Shown: in pieces, positions 52,374-64,000 of the stretch
Numbering within the stretch: the first letter of the stretch is position 1
Layout: each line of letters opens with the position of its first letter
Assembly (NCBI RefSeq): GCF_900496995.4
Contig: NC_044004.1
Location: 55,396,224-55,460,223 of the forward strand
Source of the DNA: Aquila chrysaetos chrysaetos
Taxonomy: Eukaryota; Chordata; Aves; Accipitriformes; Accipitridae
Reading direction: 5' to 3'
DNA: 64,000 nucleotides
Made by a program: the position numbers and the translations under genes
Notes under the pieces: model-generated
Databases searched by the model: none
What the model saw: the letters and a program-made list of their open reading frames with translations, nothing else
Told to the model about the DNA's origin: nothing

Positions 52374-52401
52374 GCATATATTACCCTTCGGTAATATATG
52401 C
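52374..52401. repeat. Perfect hairpin, 12-bp stem with 4-nt loop
   Basis: GCATATATTACC, loop CTTC, GGTAATATATGC. All twelve stem positions pair and pairing stops sharply at both ends. The stem is far too short for a microRNA precursor. Confidence 0.85.
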
Positions 52402-53858
52402 CACCTTTAAAAGGATGGCACTTCAGAAAAATACACAATTTACTTGTTTGCAAGTACAGTAAGTGGAAATTTTCAAGTCTTTCTTACTCTCTCCTGTTAT
52501 ATTAACAAAAGCAGAAACCTTCCTGCAGATGAGAACAGAGTAGCCGCCAATATTCTTGTTGGGTTGAGCAATTACTGTTGAAGTCTGTTTTTTCGGAGGC
52601 TTGTCATCTGCTGTATGCTTCACTACCCATGTTTCTCTGTGAGTTTGGATGGGTGGAGTTCATTTCAATTTCCTGCTCTTCTTCTACCACACTAATTATA
52701 TCATCAGCTTTTTTTGCTGTCATAGTGCTTTAAGAAAATTGAACTGTGAGTGACTGGTACCTGAGACAATATTTGGAAAAGAAAAGAAATCCCAGCCCAG
52801 ACCCATTTCTAGATTCATCTCCATCTTACCATTTCATGTACCACCATCTATAGGCACATCTTCAGCATATCTTCAGCCTCTCACAAGGCTGTTAAAAGTG
52901 CCCTGAGATTTCCAGGTTTGATATTTTAGATTACACACCTTGGAGGCAGGGACTATGTCTCCTCCTTGTTCCTGCAAGTGGCAAGCACAAAACGCTTGTG
53001 TTGTGACAGCAAAACAACTAAAGTAATTTTAATTCAAAAACATACCTCTCTGTTGTTTTGAATTCAAGGATACAAATATATTTATAAACAAACAAAGTGG
53101 ACCCAGTAAATACAAATAATAGATCTGAAAATGTGAAAAAGAGGCTGATAAGGGAAAAAAAAGTGCTATCTTCAAGAAACAGATGTATACTTTGTCTATT
53201 CCTCTTGTCTGCTTTCAGGTAGGAGAAATCTGCCTTTTGAAGTAGGCCTCCTTGCTCTCTATAATGTATCAGTCTGCAGTCATCAGGAAAGTTGACTTTT
53301 TTGCCTAGAAGAATTAACATTTTTGAAGAGACTGACTGCGAGCAAAATATTTTTTCTTAAAGGAAAGCTAATTTTGCTCAGGACAGACATTTCTGCCCCA
53401 AATCACAGTGACATAAATATCCATATCTACAAGTTTTACAAATTTTACGCCACCAAATTCACCAGACCAAAATATGTGGCTGCTATGTCATGACTTCTCA
53501 GGACTTTATTATGCTATATCCCAGTCTGAGTGATGAACTCTTAAACGTGTCACACTTATGCATACACCTGTGAAACAAAAGACTCAATGAAAGTTGTATT
53601 ACATGTGTAATGGAATGGAAAAAAGAACAGGAGTGGGGACCTTTCTCGTCTTGCAAAACATCTATCATTTTCTTAGCTATTAGCAGAGCTCTTTCAGTAT
53701 GTTTGAAAAGTTTGAACTATTCATCATAAGGGTAAATTTGCTAAAAGCATCAGCTGTTTAAAAATGTTAAGCTATAAAGGGGGTGGGTAGAGAGCTTACA
53801 ACGATTCCATTGTTCTGCTCTAAGCAGTGTCACTCTGAGCCGGGAACAAAACCGAGAC

Positions 53859-53883
53859 GGCTGGACAAAAAAGAGGTCCAGCC
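53859..53883. repeat. Perfect inverted repeat, 8-bp arms
   Basis: GGCTGGAC, a 9-nt purine loop, GTCCAGCC. The right arm runs directly into the CTCF-like motif, sharing its GCC. Confidence 0.75.
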
Positions 53884-53892
53884 ATCTAGTGG
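53881..53892 (-). promoter_or_regulatory. CTCF-like motif
   Basis: On the minus strand it reads CCACTAGATGGC, which fits the CTCF core CCASYAGRKGGC at every position; the following base (T) departs from the usual purine. It is about 8.7 kb upstream of the TSPAN5 start codon. Whether CTCF binds it is untested. Confidence 0.45.
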
Positions 53893-56653
53893 CAAATTAC
53901 GCTGATGTGCAGCTGCTGATGTCTGACTTCCATGGGGATGCTCGCAGGGCCTCCATGTGCTCCGCAGAGGGAGAAAGGGACATTTCCCAAATTTTGATAG
54001 GTGCAGGACTCGGCAGCAGTAGACATCTAGGGAGCAAGCTAAAGTGTGTAGGACCCTGCAACCTAATTGGGAGAAAGGTTGGCAGGAAAAGTAACCATAT
54101 CGAACACAAGGTCAGCTTTTGCTAGATTGACAAGAGCCTGCAGTCAGTGTTCTGCACTATAGAAGGACACCTCTCTACAGTTGCCTGCTTACAGTGCTTA
54201 TTCAGTCTTTTTTTCACAATATATCTATGTCCTTGTGAGCTTGCACTTGCCACCCTGCCTGCACCTGTACAGCAGTACTCAGGGAAAATTTGGGGCAGTT
54301 TTCCTTAGTTCCATAGCAGAGAACAGCATGTCCAGAGGATACGTGCAACAGAATGGCGCAATGCACTCAGGTTCCACTTCACACAATGAAAAAAGAGGTG
54401 TGAGCCAGATTGTCACAACTGAAACAAGAATGATGCAATCAAACAGCTATACAAAGCAAGCCATATGCTTAGTCCAAGCTAGGATAAAACACTTACCTAC
54501 CAAATTTATAGAGAGTGAACTGTTTTATATTTTCTATATGATCACAAACTAATAGAAAAAGCTTAATCCTGGCAAGGCCTGAAGAGACATCAAAATAGTA
54601 AACCATGAAATGCTTCAAGGAAAGAATAAAAAACATACAATGTGTATGCCTGAATACCTCTTGGTATTCAGTCCAGTGTGCCAGAGCTCCCATTCCAAAA
54701 GTGATCTCAGTGCTTAGAAGCCCATGTCTCCTTGAAAGCAGTCAGATGCAAGTCCTGTGGGGCCTAGGATGCAATTTGCTTAGGCACAGAAAAGAGGTAT
54801 CCAGTGGGATAGCCTAAGCAGTCTGGACATTAAATGACCATTAGTTTCAATGTGAATTGAACCTCAGTAAAAACATAAAGCCAATTATCTGTTTACCCAA
54901 CTATAGATGTGAATGCTTTATTTACAACAACCAAGATTAAAGATACTGCCTCTCTTACCTAGTGACAAGCAATTGATTTCCATTTATGTTTGTTAACCTA
55001 TGGAGTAAGTGTGATATTAAATTCCCTGTTGCTCCATTTTACTCCAAGCTGGTTTGGCTGCTACTGAACTCTTTCGAAATATCAAATTTTGTCCAAAGCG
55101 CATCCCGTTCTTGGCTTATGTATACATGAAACTGCACTGCAGGTTGTACTCAGCTACCAAACACTAGCCAAAGTACAGTCATAGTTATATCAGGAATAGC
55201 CAGGTAAATATGGAATAATTCTGCGAAACTCCAAATAGTTACTTTGTGCTGTAAGTGAGAATTTTTGTATGTGAAAACGAGGTTTCGTTCCAAGTAGTTA
55301 CTGCAGCACGAACTGATTTTAGCAGACACATTCGTTCTTTATCAGAAAACACAGTACTGGAGGGAGTACAGACGATAATGCTTCCCTTGAGGTAGAAGAT
55401 ATCCGAAGTCAGCTCAGTCAGTGTTACTTGCTGACAGCCACTAGTGTAGAAGAGAAATACAGCTGTTTCCTACTAGAGAGATATCAGCTACTATATCTCA
55501 AACTCTCACTTCTATTTGCGTAATGTTTCTATTACCTACAGTGGATAGCTAAAAAAGCAGTGGGGACATACCTGGTTGCTACTTTGAAGTGGTATTTGCC
55601 ATTGATTCTCCTACCAAAAACTGGAAAGTTGATAGGGATGCAAATTCATCATGAATGTTTTGTCAGAGTTGTGTTCTAAGGAGTGTTTGGCCATGGAGAG
55701 GTTGAATCTCCCAATGAGTGATTATGCTGATTTTTTATCTGGTCTTTACCAAACATGCTCTCTCACCTGGCTAACAGGAGGAATTAACTGCCCAGTGCCT
55801 GCAACATTGTGTTCCCCAGTGGGATGGCTGCCTCATGCCATCTGGCTTTGCCCCTCATTTCACTGATGGAACACACCAGATATTTACGTTAAATCCTACA
55901 CCACAACACTTTCAGAGCTGTCTGAAATGACAGATATTAGAAGGAAAATGAGCAGAAAAGCTGTGCTTTTTACTTCTCTGTTTTACCCACTGGGAAGCTG
56001 AAGCAACGAGTAAGCTGTAATGGACTTTCTTACAGCACCTCAGTAAATCAGTGGCCAGGTTTGCTGCTTGTTCCTGTACTCAGCAGTCAGTAAGAGAGTA
56101 GAGCAGAATGCTAGACATGAGCATCCTGCTTCAAAATCTCTCAGTCTGCTTTTCCTTTTTCCCAGGTGAACAGGGCCTCATCTTTGGGATGGAGTAGCAT
56201 CCAAATCTGCATTCCTCTGCCATACGTTTTGGATATTCGTTGTAACAGGGTTATTTTTTAAACACTTGAAACTGGAATTTTAAAGCTGCTGACTTAAGAA
56301 AAAGGAGTCAGGAAGGAGTGCAACAGAGAAGGGATCAACGTTCTTGGGCAGAAAATATGGAAACAGCACCTCCTTCAATTTGTAAAACACCCACTGGGGT
56401 CAGGGTGGGGTGGTTTGGCAATGAGTACAAATGTACACAATCCTGTAGCCATTTGGGGCTGTCTACACTCAGAGTACCACTGCTGTCTTACTTTCTACTA
56501 CTCTGCAGGTTGCCTGCTGAGCTCTGCAAACACACTCTTCTCCTGTGGTTATTTTTGAAGCAGCTCCTTAAAACAGATGTCCTCATATGTGTCTCTTCCC
56601 TGCTACATAAATAACAGTTTGCCTCATGCTCCTGCCATGCTTTTGAACTAAAT

Positions 56654-56671
56654 AAAAAAAAAAAAAAAAAA
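56654..56671 (+). repeat. A18 homopolymer
   Basis: Eighteen consecutive A preceded by AAAT, then a G-rich purine stretch. No attached element is recognised. Confidence 0.8.
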
Positions 56672-59600
56672 GGAGGGGGAAAGAAGAGTATCTCTTCCCA
56701 CTGGTGATTTCTGTTGTAGCTTTCATGGCACTGTCACTCTGGGGCATGCATTGCCTTCATGCCCTCCTTAGGGTAGGCTACAGACGTTTTTTCTTTCTGG
56801 CCTTCCTTGCCCTTCCCAGGACTCTTCCCTCTTTAGTCCCTTTCCAACTCTCTCCCACTTCTTCTTCTCTGACTTCTGGAAGAACTGCAAACACCACAAG
56901 TCTCATAGAAACTTCCTCTTGAGTAATACTACCAAGGAAGGATCCACACGTACCAGTTACAATTTGTCCTCCTTGCCTAGTCTTCATCCAGCTAGCAATA
57001 CCATTGCTTGCCACCCAGGCATGCCTGTTTTGGGCATCCTAGACTCTTCCCTTTGGAATGAATCATTCTTCTTAAATACTTTGTCTTTCACTTCTCTTGG
57101 CGATACAAACATCAGTATATTCCTAAAGAAGAAAATAGAATGTGTGCAGAATGGGCTACTTTGAGATGCGTGGATGCCAACATGTTCCTGTGAACCTGAT
57201 AGAATCAAACCAGTAACACCCACAAAATCCAGCTGATCATGTCACTGGAAAGAGCTGAATCAAAACACCATGCTCCCTCTTGGTCTCTCTTTAGAAACCA
57301 AGCCTGGCACAGCGTTGCCAGCTCTCAGAGGATCCCCTCTGCTCTCCCACAAAGCAGCAAGTCCCAACTTGGACTTCTGGCTTCCAAAGAACATGCAGAC
57401 TGCAGCCTTAGCTCTAAGATTATGTAACTTTTAAACATTTATTTTTAGGTGTTGAATCTAGGGGAATCAGCCAAGCAATCAATCAGTCTGTCCATTCCAA
57501 TGATTAAAGTATGTGCTGAGTTGTGGAAAAACATATGAAGTAAAATATCCCTGATAGAATATTTGGCCTGAATTTCATTATCTGATACCTTTTATGCACA
57601 CAGGGACTGATTCTGATAGCCTTGCTCGCAGAGTAGCCAGGAACTATTGTTATGGGTTTAAAGAGAACTGATCAATAAGGTACTTCTCATGAGCGGAGGA
57701 AGCAAGCACAAGCCAGCAGGGGTAGAGGAATTACATAGGCTTACAAACATTGAGCCCACACATGAAATCCCAGCTCCAAGCAAATTAACAGGAGTTTTGT
57801 GATTTTGGCTGGGGGTAGAGAGGTTTTACCACACAGCTTATTGGGTAATGTTCCTACCAAAGTGCAAAACAAAACCAATCTGCAGAGCCAAGGGCTTAGA
57901 ACAAGAGAAGAATATTTTCCTCTGTAGCCAAGGCCCTGTGTACAATCACCAGTGACACCACTGGAAGCTAAAACAAGAGAGTATAGTCTATAAAATGCAA
58001 CATCTCAGAGACAGTGCTGGTGGTATAATAGCATTCCTGAATGGCTGTTGTAGCACTGTTGTCAGCAAGGCCTCTGGAATGCCAAACAAGGTTTCAACAA
58101 TTGCTAATGCCACTCAGTTATTGCTTCTTTCTAGGTGACTGAAAAATTAGCAGACTGTTCAGTTCTACTCCTCCTTTTTGACTGATGTCTCCAACAACAA
58201 TGTCCTGCAATCTTGGGTGTCTGCAGAAGCTTTGTTACTGGTGGCATGGCGATTCTAAACAGACCATAATGTAGGGAGAGGGTTTAAATTGGACTCATAA
58301 GGTTCAGAACTTCTGTTTGTATCTTTTTTTTTAAACCATGTAGTCTCTTTCTCTTGACAGCTGTGCTCCCCCTAATGCTAGGAAAGGAAAATAGCCTGCT
58401 ACTATTCAGTGCTGTCTAAAAGGAGATTCAAAGATGCTTCACACACAAACAGGCCTTCCACACCCTGTGGAGGTTTTTAGCCTTACATTACATCTCCCAG
58501 CAAGACTTGGCCAACAGAAGAAACCGAGAATGCGAGTGTTGCCCGCTGGGCACAGCTCTGTGCTACACTGTAAACTATTACGTCACTGTTTCAACATGGA
58601 AAATGGATCTCAGTTGTTCAGGAGGAGGTCACTGGCCCAACTGCTCCATAGTGGGAAAGGGAAAACTTTAGCTACTGTTCTGCCAAATGAAAAACAAAAA
58701 GAAAAAGGAAAAAAAAAAAGAAACCAAATCCAAACCCAGTGTGACATGAGCCTGGAGATACACACTAAAGTTACACTACAGGGTTCCAGATAGTAGGTGT
58801 GTTAAACACCCACACCCAGACAACAAAATAAAACAATGTAATTAGAGGAGACAAAGTAAGATCAAACATCCTCAGCCCCACAGAGCAGCTGTGTTGGGGC
58901 ACACACAGGCTCCATCCTCCTTTTGCTGGCATATAGAGCCCACGGGCAGTAATACAAACATGGTTACACAGAGCTAAAAGGACGCACTGACGAAGGGTCA
59001 AGTCCTGTAACAAGAACATGTTTCCTTTTCATAGGCCTGTGGGGTAAGGGTGAGCTCATTGTGCAAGCCTTCAGAAGGACCAAGATACAGTCAGTCTAGC
59101 TACAGTACAGCATCCTCTGTCAGAAAAATTGAAGCTCTTAGCATGTTAGCAGGGGAGTGAAGGAACAAAGGCAGCAAAGGCGTCTCAGTGTCCTTACCCA
59201 CTGCAATGGGCAGGGGCTTCAAATCTCCAACATACCTGTTTCAATTACAACTCAAAATAAAGAGCTCACTATCAGCACAGTATAGGAAAGAGGAGAGCAC
59301 CAACAGGACATTCTCTTCAGGGGAATAGGTCGAGGATGGCAGACAGTAGCACAGGACACCTACTGTTGCTGGTCCTCCACCAGCTCTAGGACATCCTTTC
59401 CCATCTCCACCAGGATGACACCTCTCCCTCCCTCGCTCCCACCACAGCCCAGACTTCACCTCTCCCATACAGCCATCCTGGCAGCCAGGAGGAGGGTGGA
59501 CCCCATGCCTCTGGCAATGGAAAGAGCTTGCTGCAGGTCATGTCTCTCTTCACCCTGCCACAAAAGCCTGAGCCACCTCCTCCAGACACTTTCTGAGCCC

Positions 59601-60655
59601 TACTGCCACCAGCTGAGAGAAAAAAAACACCTAGTGCTGTTTTAGTTAATTTTAAACCAGTGAAAGCTGATTATTGCTTAGCAAGCCTAATCCATCCCTG
59701 CTCTCTAAATACAAAGGGAAAAGTATGTGTTTTCCTTTAGATAGCAAAAGTAGACTAGGACAAGAATCTCTTCAGGAATTATGAATCAGAGGACTTGATG
59801 AGAGCTGTTCAGTTTGATCCTTTTTCTTTCAAACTACCATTGCAGCCAGGAGTTGAAACTCTGCTGTACTAAAGCTCTCAGCACAGTGTGGTCAGCTGTG
59901 TGCTATCAACACTCCCATCCTGCAGGCTCACTCTCACATTGAAAAAAAAAAAAATATTCCTGCATGTCAGAAGCACTAAATTTCAAAAGCAGCAGCAGCC
60001 AATGAAAAAATCATAGAAACTTAGGTGCCCATGACAGCTGGAACAAAGGTTTAGCAATACACGTCATGCTGACTGCATCAAACCATGGGCAACAGATGTA
60101 CTTTGACACCAAATCCTCTTTCTTCACATTTAGGTGTATTAACTATTTGAGTAAGGGCTTCTCCCACGTACCTATGTTCTATCTCCCTTAACGCATGGCA
60201 TTCTGCCACCCAGAGAGCAAAATAGGTTCACCACCTTCTTTGGGTCACAGAACTCCAGTCATGCTTGAAGCTAAGCCGTTTCCCAGCTGCCGCCACTTGA
60301 GTCTCCCATCACATGAAGATGATTTAAAGGCAGCAGACATCAAAGTCATGCCAAGCAAAACTGATCCATTTCTCTTCCAAAAATTACTCAGGGGCAGGGG
60401 CAGGCAATAACAGTCCGCAGATGTTCTACAAGAATTTGGTGTGAGGAGCAGGGCTGTACTGAAGTGAAAGCAATGCAAGGAGGGCTCTATGTTGCCCACA
60501 TCCCCTAGAGACAGGGGAAGGTGTAAGCTTCATCTGCAACCGTTACCTGTCCTGGCTCTCTAGCAATAAAGCCAGAAAGAAAAAAGCAATACCTGCACTC
60601 TGATTCCCTTTCTCTCTTTCTGCAGATGGCTAATACTCAAATTGTCAGACTGCTT

Positions 60656-61015
60656 TTATGCCTTCCCATGCTTCATCACAGCAAATATTTGCAGGACACG
60701 CAGTGCTTCTCTGTTTGACCCATTTTGAGCTGTCTCCTCCTGAGACCCGGATCCTCCCTTCAGCCTCTTCTGCTTTGTAGTGTTTGCTTTTCTATTTGCA
60801 TGGTTTGCTGGGAGGATGAAGGTGTTGCTCTCCTTACCTCCCTGCAGTGGTGAAACCTGACAGGTTTCACCTAAAGCCATAGGTTCTCTATTGCTGTCAT
60901 TGTAATGAGAAAACGGATCTCTGCTCTTCTCAGGGTTTTCATTATAGATGCACGCCACATAAACTTGGCCTAGCTGTACAAGGTTGAATGACAGTCTTAA
61001 AATACTTGAGTCCCT
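60656..61015 (-). other. Unassigned coding-looking open frame
   Basis: A minus-strand frame is open for 119 codons between TGA (61016-61018) and TAA (60656-60658). The first ATG is internal (60878-60880, 74 codons). The translation is hydrophilic and compositionally balanced, with stretches such as NENPEKSRDPFSHYNDSNRE and ANRKANTTKQKRLKGG that resemble a cytosolic tail. I do not recognise it. A CAG that could serve as an acceptor (TTGTACAG) lies near 60976, but no partner exon or polyadenylation signal is evident. It may well be a chance frame. Confidence 0.2.
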
Positions 61016-64000
61016 TCAAATTTGATCTACAATACAATTTTTAAAGAGCATGGGTACTAGCAAAATGGCACCAACACGAGCTTATAGGTCTATATAATCC
61101 CTAAATGAAAAAGTTTAATTAGTCCTGCAAGGCTTAAAAATCAGTTTCTGATACAGATGGAACAGAGTTAATGGAACCAGCAGCTCCATGGACCCAGCTG
61201 CACTCAGACCAGGTGCCTTGTACTAGGGACGGACACCTTTTCTTGTACAGGCAAGATCTATAGGAGTATCCCTTTGATAAGCATCACCCAGACTGGTCTG
61301 GAAGGAGCTTAGTATCATTCAGTTTGTTGCAAAGAGCCATGGAGAGTTTCTTGCAGGCTTGCAAACCAAAGCAGTGATTCTGATGAGAATGAAATAATGA
61401 GCATCTGGGGCTTGATGACATACAGTGACAGCAGAAAAACTGCAGATCGGTGCCATCATCAGTAACAAGTTGTTGCAAATGTTCGTAAGTTTGTAAGTGC
61501 TTTTGTTTAAGGGTAGTCATATGCCAGAGCAGTGCTAGTCTGCCACTAAGAGCCTTGCTCCCCTACAGACATCAGCGTCTTCTAATCATCTTCAGTGCAG
61601 TTGATTTATCATTATCAGCAGGGCCCACAAAATTGTTTGCAGAGGAGCAGGCTGGTCAGGTTATCTGGCAGCCTTAAAGGCTGTCTCTTTCTGACAAGTA
61701 CCACATGTTCTGCTCTAGCAAGGGGCTAACCCTTACTTGGAACAGTAAAACAAGCCTAGTGGTAAATAAAGCTGAAGTCAGATCCAATGAATATATCCAA
61801 AGAGAAGACTGGTAGTGTCAGGCAGCCAGGTGAGTTTGAAACCTGGACTTCCACAAAATACTGACAGCAGCTGCAGATCAGATCCATCATCTGCTGTACA
61901 GCTCCAGACTGGCAGGAGCCACGTGCACTGTAAAAGCAGACATTGTCTTTGGTTGTAAGAAAAGATGCGATCTTAGCTGATATCATCTCAGGCAAGATAA
62001 CTAAAGCAAGGTAGGTGAGAGAGCAATCCAGCTGTACTTTTAACATGAGTTAACAGGATGAAACAAGTGATTGGCACCACGCAGTGCTTAGTCCCATGTG
62101 ACTCATACCAAAAGTGCAAACAGCTCTATCCTTGATAGGATATGAACTATCACACACTAATAACATCTTTTTTCCCTAACTAAATTGTGTCCATAAAGTC
62201 AGCGAACAGGAAGCATGTCCTTCCTCCCTTGGGTAAACCCACGTAAAGACATGGAACATCCGTGGCTATGTAACTTTTTTGTGGAGCCATTTCCTATGGC
62301 AGATGTACATTTGCAGAAGGCCATCCTGTGACAGATACCACAAATGATTGGTTGGAGGAGAAAACACTTTTGTCTTGTGGTTTCATGTCCCTTTTCCATT
62401 GGCTTTCCATGAGCATGACTGAGTTTTAACCTGACTGGTTACAAGAAGAAAATAAGCTCATCGATTCACAGTACACTCACATTTTAGTAGTATACTATAT
62501 GTGTTCCCAGAGTCCCTTAGCAGCAATGGCAGCCTCCAGTGCAAGAATGCCTAATCACATTTAGGGAAAATTACAGAGCAACAACAAGCCATGCACTTTG
62601 GGTGCAATCCCTGAAGACAATGAAAATTTGCTTACACCCTCAGTGATATCTGACAGCAAAGGAACTGTTCAGATTGTTTTAATAGTATGTTATGCACAGA
62701 GTCAAAAAGCCAAAGCCCTACTTACAGTACCAGAAACCTGAGGATCAGAAGCCAAATCCTTTCCCTTACTGTCAGCTCAGAGACTCATACAGCAGGTTCA
62801 GCAACAAGCACGACTGAGCACCAGCAGTGCCTGCAGAACTTCCTTGATCTTCCCTCCTTGCTCAAAAAGATGCCATGTTCCACTCTGAACCTTCATTAAA
62901 GCTAACCAGGCTGAGCTGTCAGCATGACTCAGCAACAGTCACATCCAGTTTTCACATTTAGCTTTTGAATCTTGTGCACAGAGTTTACCGCTACATTACA
63001 GGTCTCTCAAGAAACTTTATGTAAGATAAAGACACTAGATGCAGCCTATGCATTAGATCTAGGTCCATAAAACAAATACAGCTACTTCAGTTAAACCTGA
63101 GGACTGAAATAAAATGCAAACTTGGTGTATCTATAAATCTTACAACCTTCCCCCCCTACTTTTTTCAAAGGAAGTAGATTATAGCTGGAATTTTCTGTTA
63201 CTTGAGCTTGTCTTCTATCACTTCTTGAAAGATTTGTGTCCCCCTTACCCCTAGAATGTAAAAAATGTATATTAAAGAAGCTGTTACGTGGAATGGCTGG
63301 CATTTTTGTAAGCTTAAGCAAACATTTATTAATAAATTACAGTAGAGATGTATGAAAGGTAATTTTATGAAGGCAAGATGAGGGATATTAATGAAACTTC
63401 CCTTATTGGTAAAACTTGTGCACAAATAAAGCACAATTGGTTTGGGAAGTATTTCTATCTTAATCTAAATTTGTCTAGGAAGGAGTTAAGTTTTTCAGGA
63501 GGCAATTCGATACATCGAAGTTTGACAACATTTCTTTGGCAGAGAACAATTAACAGTTCTACCTAGGAGAGTTGTAGCAATTACACCAGGGTCAGGCTTT
63601 TACTCCTTTGCAGACACAGACTATCAAACACAGAAACTCTATGCACCTGAAACTCAGGCTCCAGTAACAGATCAGATTCCCTAAAAAGTAAAATGAATAC
63701 CTACAAGAAAGTGAGGGGTTTGTATATGTTGGTATTTATCAATAACAGTAGTTCCTTCCTTTTTGCAAGCTTCACCATGAATTAATTTATTCTAAAACAA
63801 TCACAGGGAAAAAAAAAGAAAAAAAAAAAAGACCCTTCCCATCAAGCAGATCCAATTTTCACTCTTGTGAATTCACACTTCTGCTACAATTCCAGGCCTG
63901 CCATTCTGCAATCCAGGTTAGATAAGATCTTAACTGGTGACATAAAGAGCAAGCAGAAAAGAAAAAAAATAATCAGGACATCCTTAAACATCTCTCTCAC

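Larger units (their letters stand above)
46430..64000. other. Intergenic DNA upstream of TSPAN5, no assigned gene
   Basis: It returns to AT-rich sequence beyond the CpG island. I recognise no coding exon, CR1 copy, LTR or RNA gene here. In mammals the next gene on this side is EIF4E, but nothing in this stretch resembles it. Candidate regulatory or structural sites are listed separately, as is one unassigned open frame near 60.7 kb. Long A runs occur at 56654-56671 and about 63809-63830. Confidence 0.7.

Overview
This window is nuclear DNA from a bird, probably a neoavian. Three insertions carry CR1 LINE 3' ends with the avian (ATTCTATG)n tail, and one complete 580-bp solo LTR belongs to a family I recognise from neoavian genomes. 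Apart from one sharp CpG island, the DNA is AT-rich, dense in A/T homopolymers and almost without coding sequence.

The only gene I can support is the tetraspanin TSPAN5, on the minus strand. Its first coding exon (45097-45177) encodes 27 residues: the cytosolic N-terminus, the juxtamembrane double cysteine and the start of the first membrane helix. It ends in a GTAAGT splice donor, and an in-frame stop four codons upstream fixes the start codon. The exon lies in a CpG island (about 44770-46430) with a pair of inverted CCAAT boxes, GC boxes and a perfect PAR-bZIP/NFIL3 palindrome. The presumed 5' leader carries two upstream ORFs, one overlapping the TSPAN5 start codon. A15G17 and A15G11 tracts lie on either side of the exon.

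Layout: 1-45090 is read as intron 1 of TSPAN5. I saw no further TSPAN5 exon there, which fits the very long first intron known for this gene. It holds the solo LTR (9895-10474, flanked by ACAAC), the three CR1 fragments (all plus strand, antisense to TSPAN5), a few microsatellites and many poly-A/T runs. 45097-46430 is the exon, leader and promoter. 46430-64000 is upstream intergenic DNA with no gene I can identify. It contains a strong CTCF-like motif, two perfect short inverted repeats, and a coding-looking but unassigned minus-strand open frame near 60.7-61.0 kb.

I did not find a new multi-gene system. The observations most worth checking are the overlapping upstream ORF, the paired homopurine tracts, the D-box palindrome, the CTCF-like site and the 60.7-kb open frame. 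All calls come from reading the sequence and from remembered family features; no database search was run.
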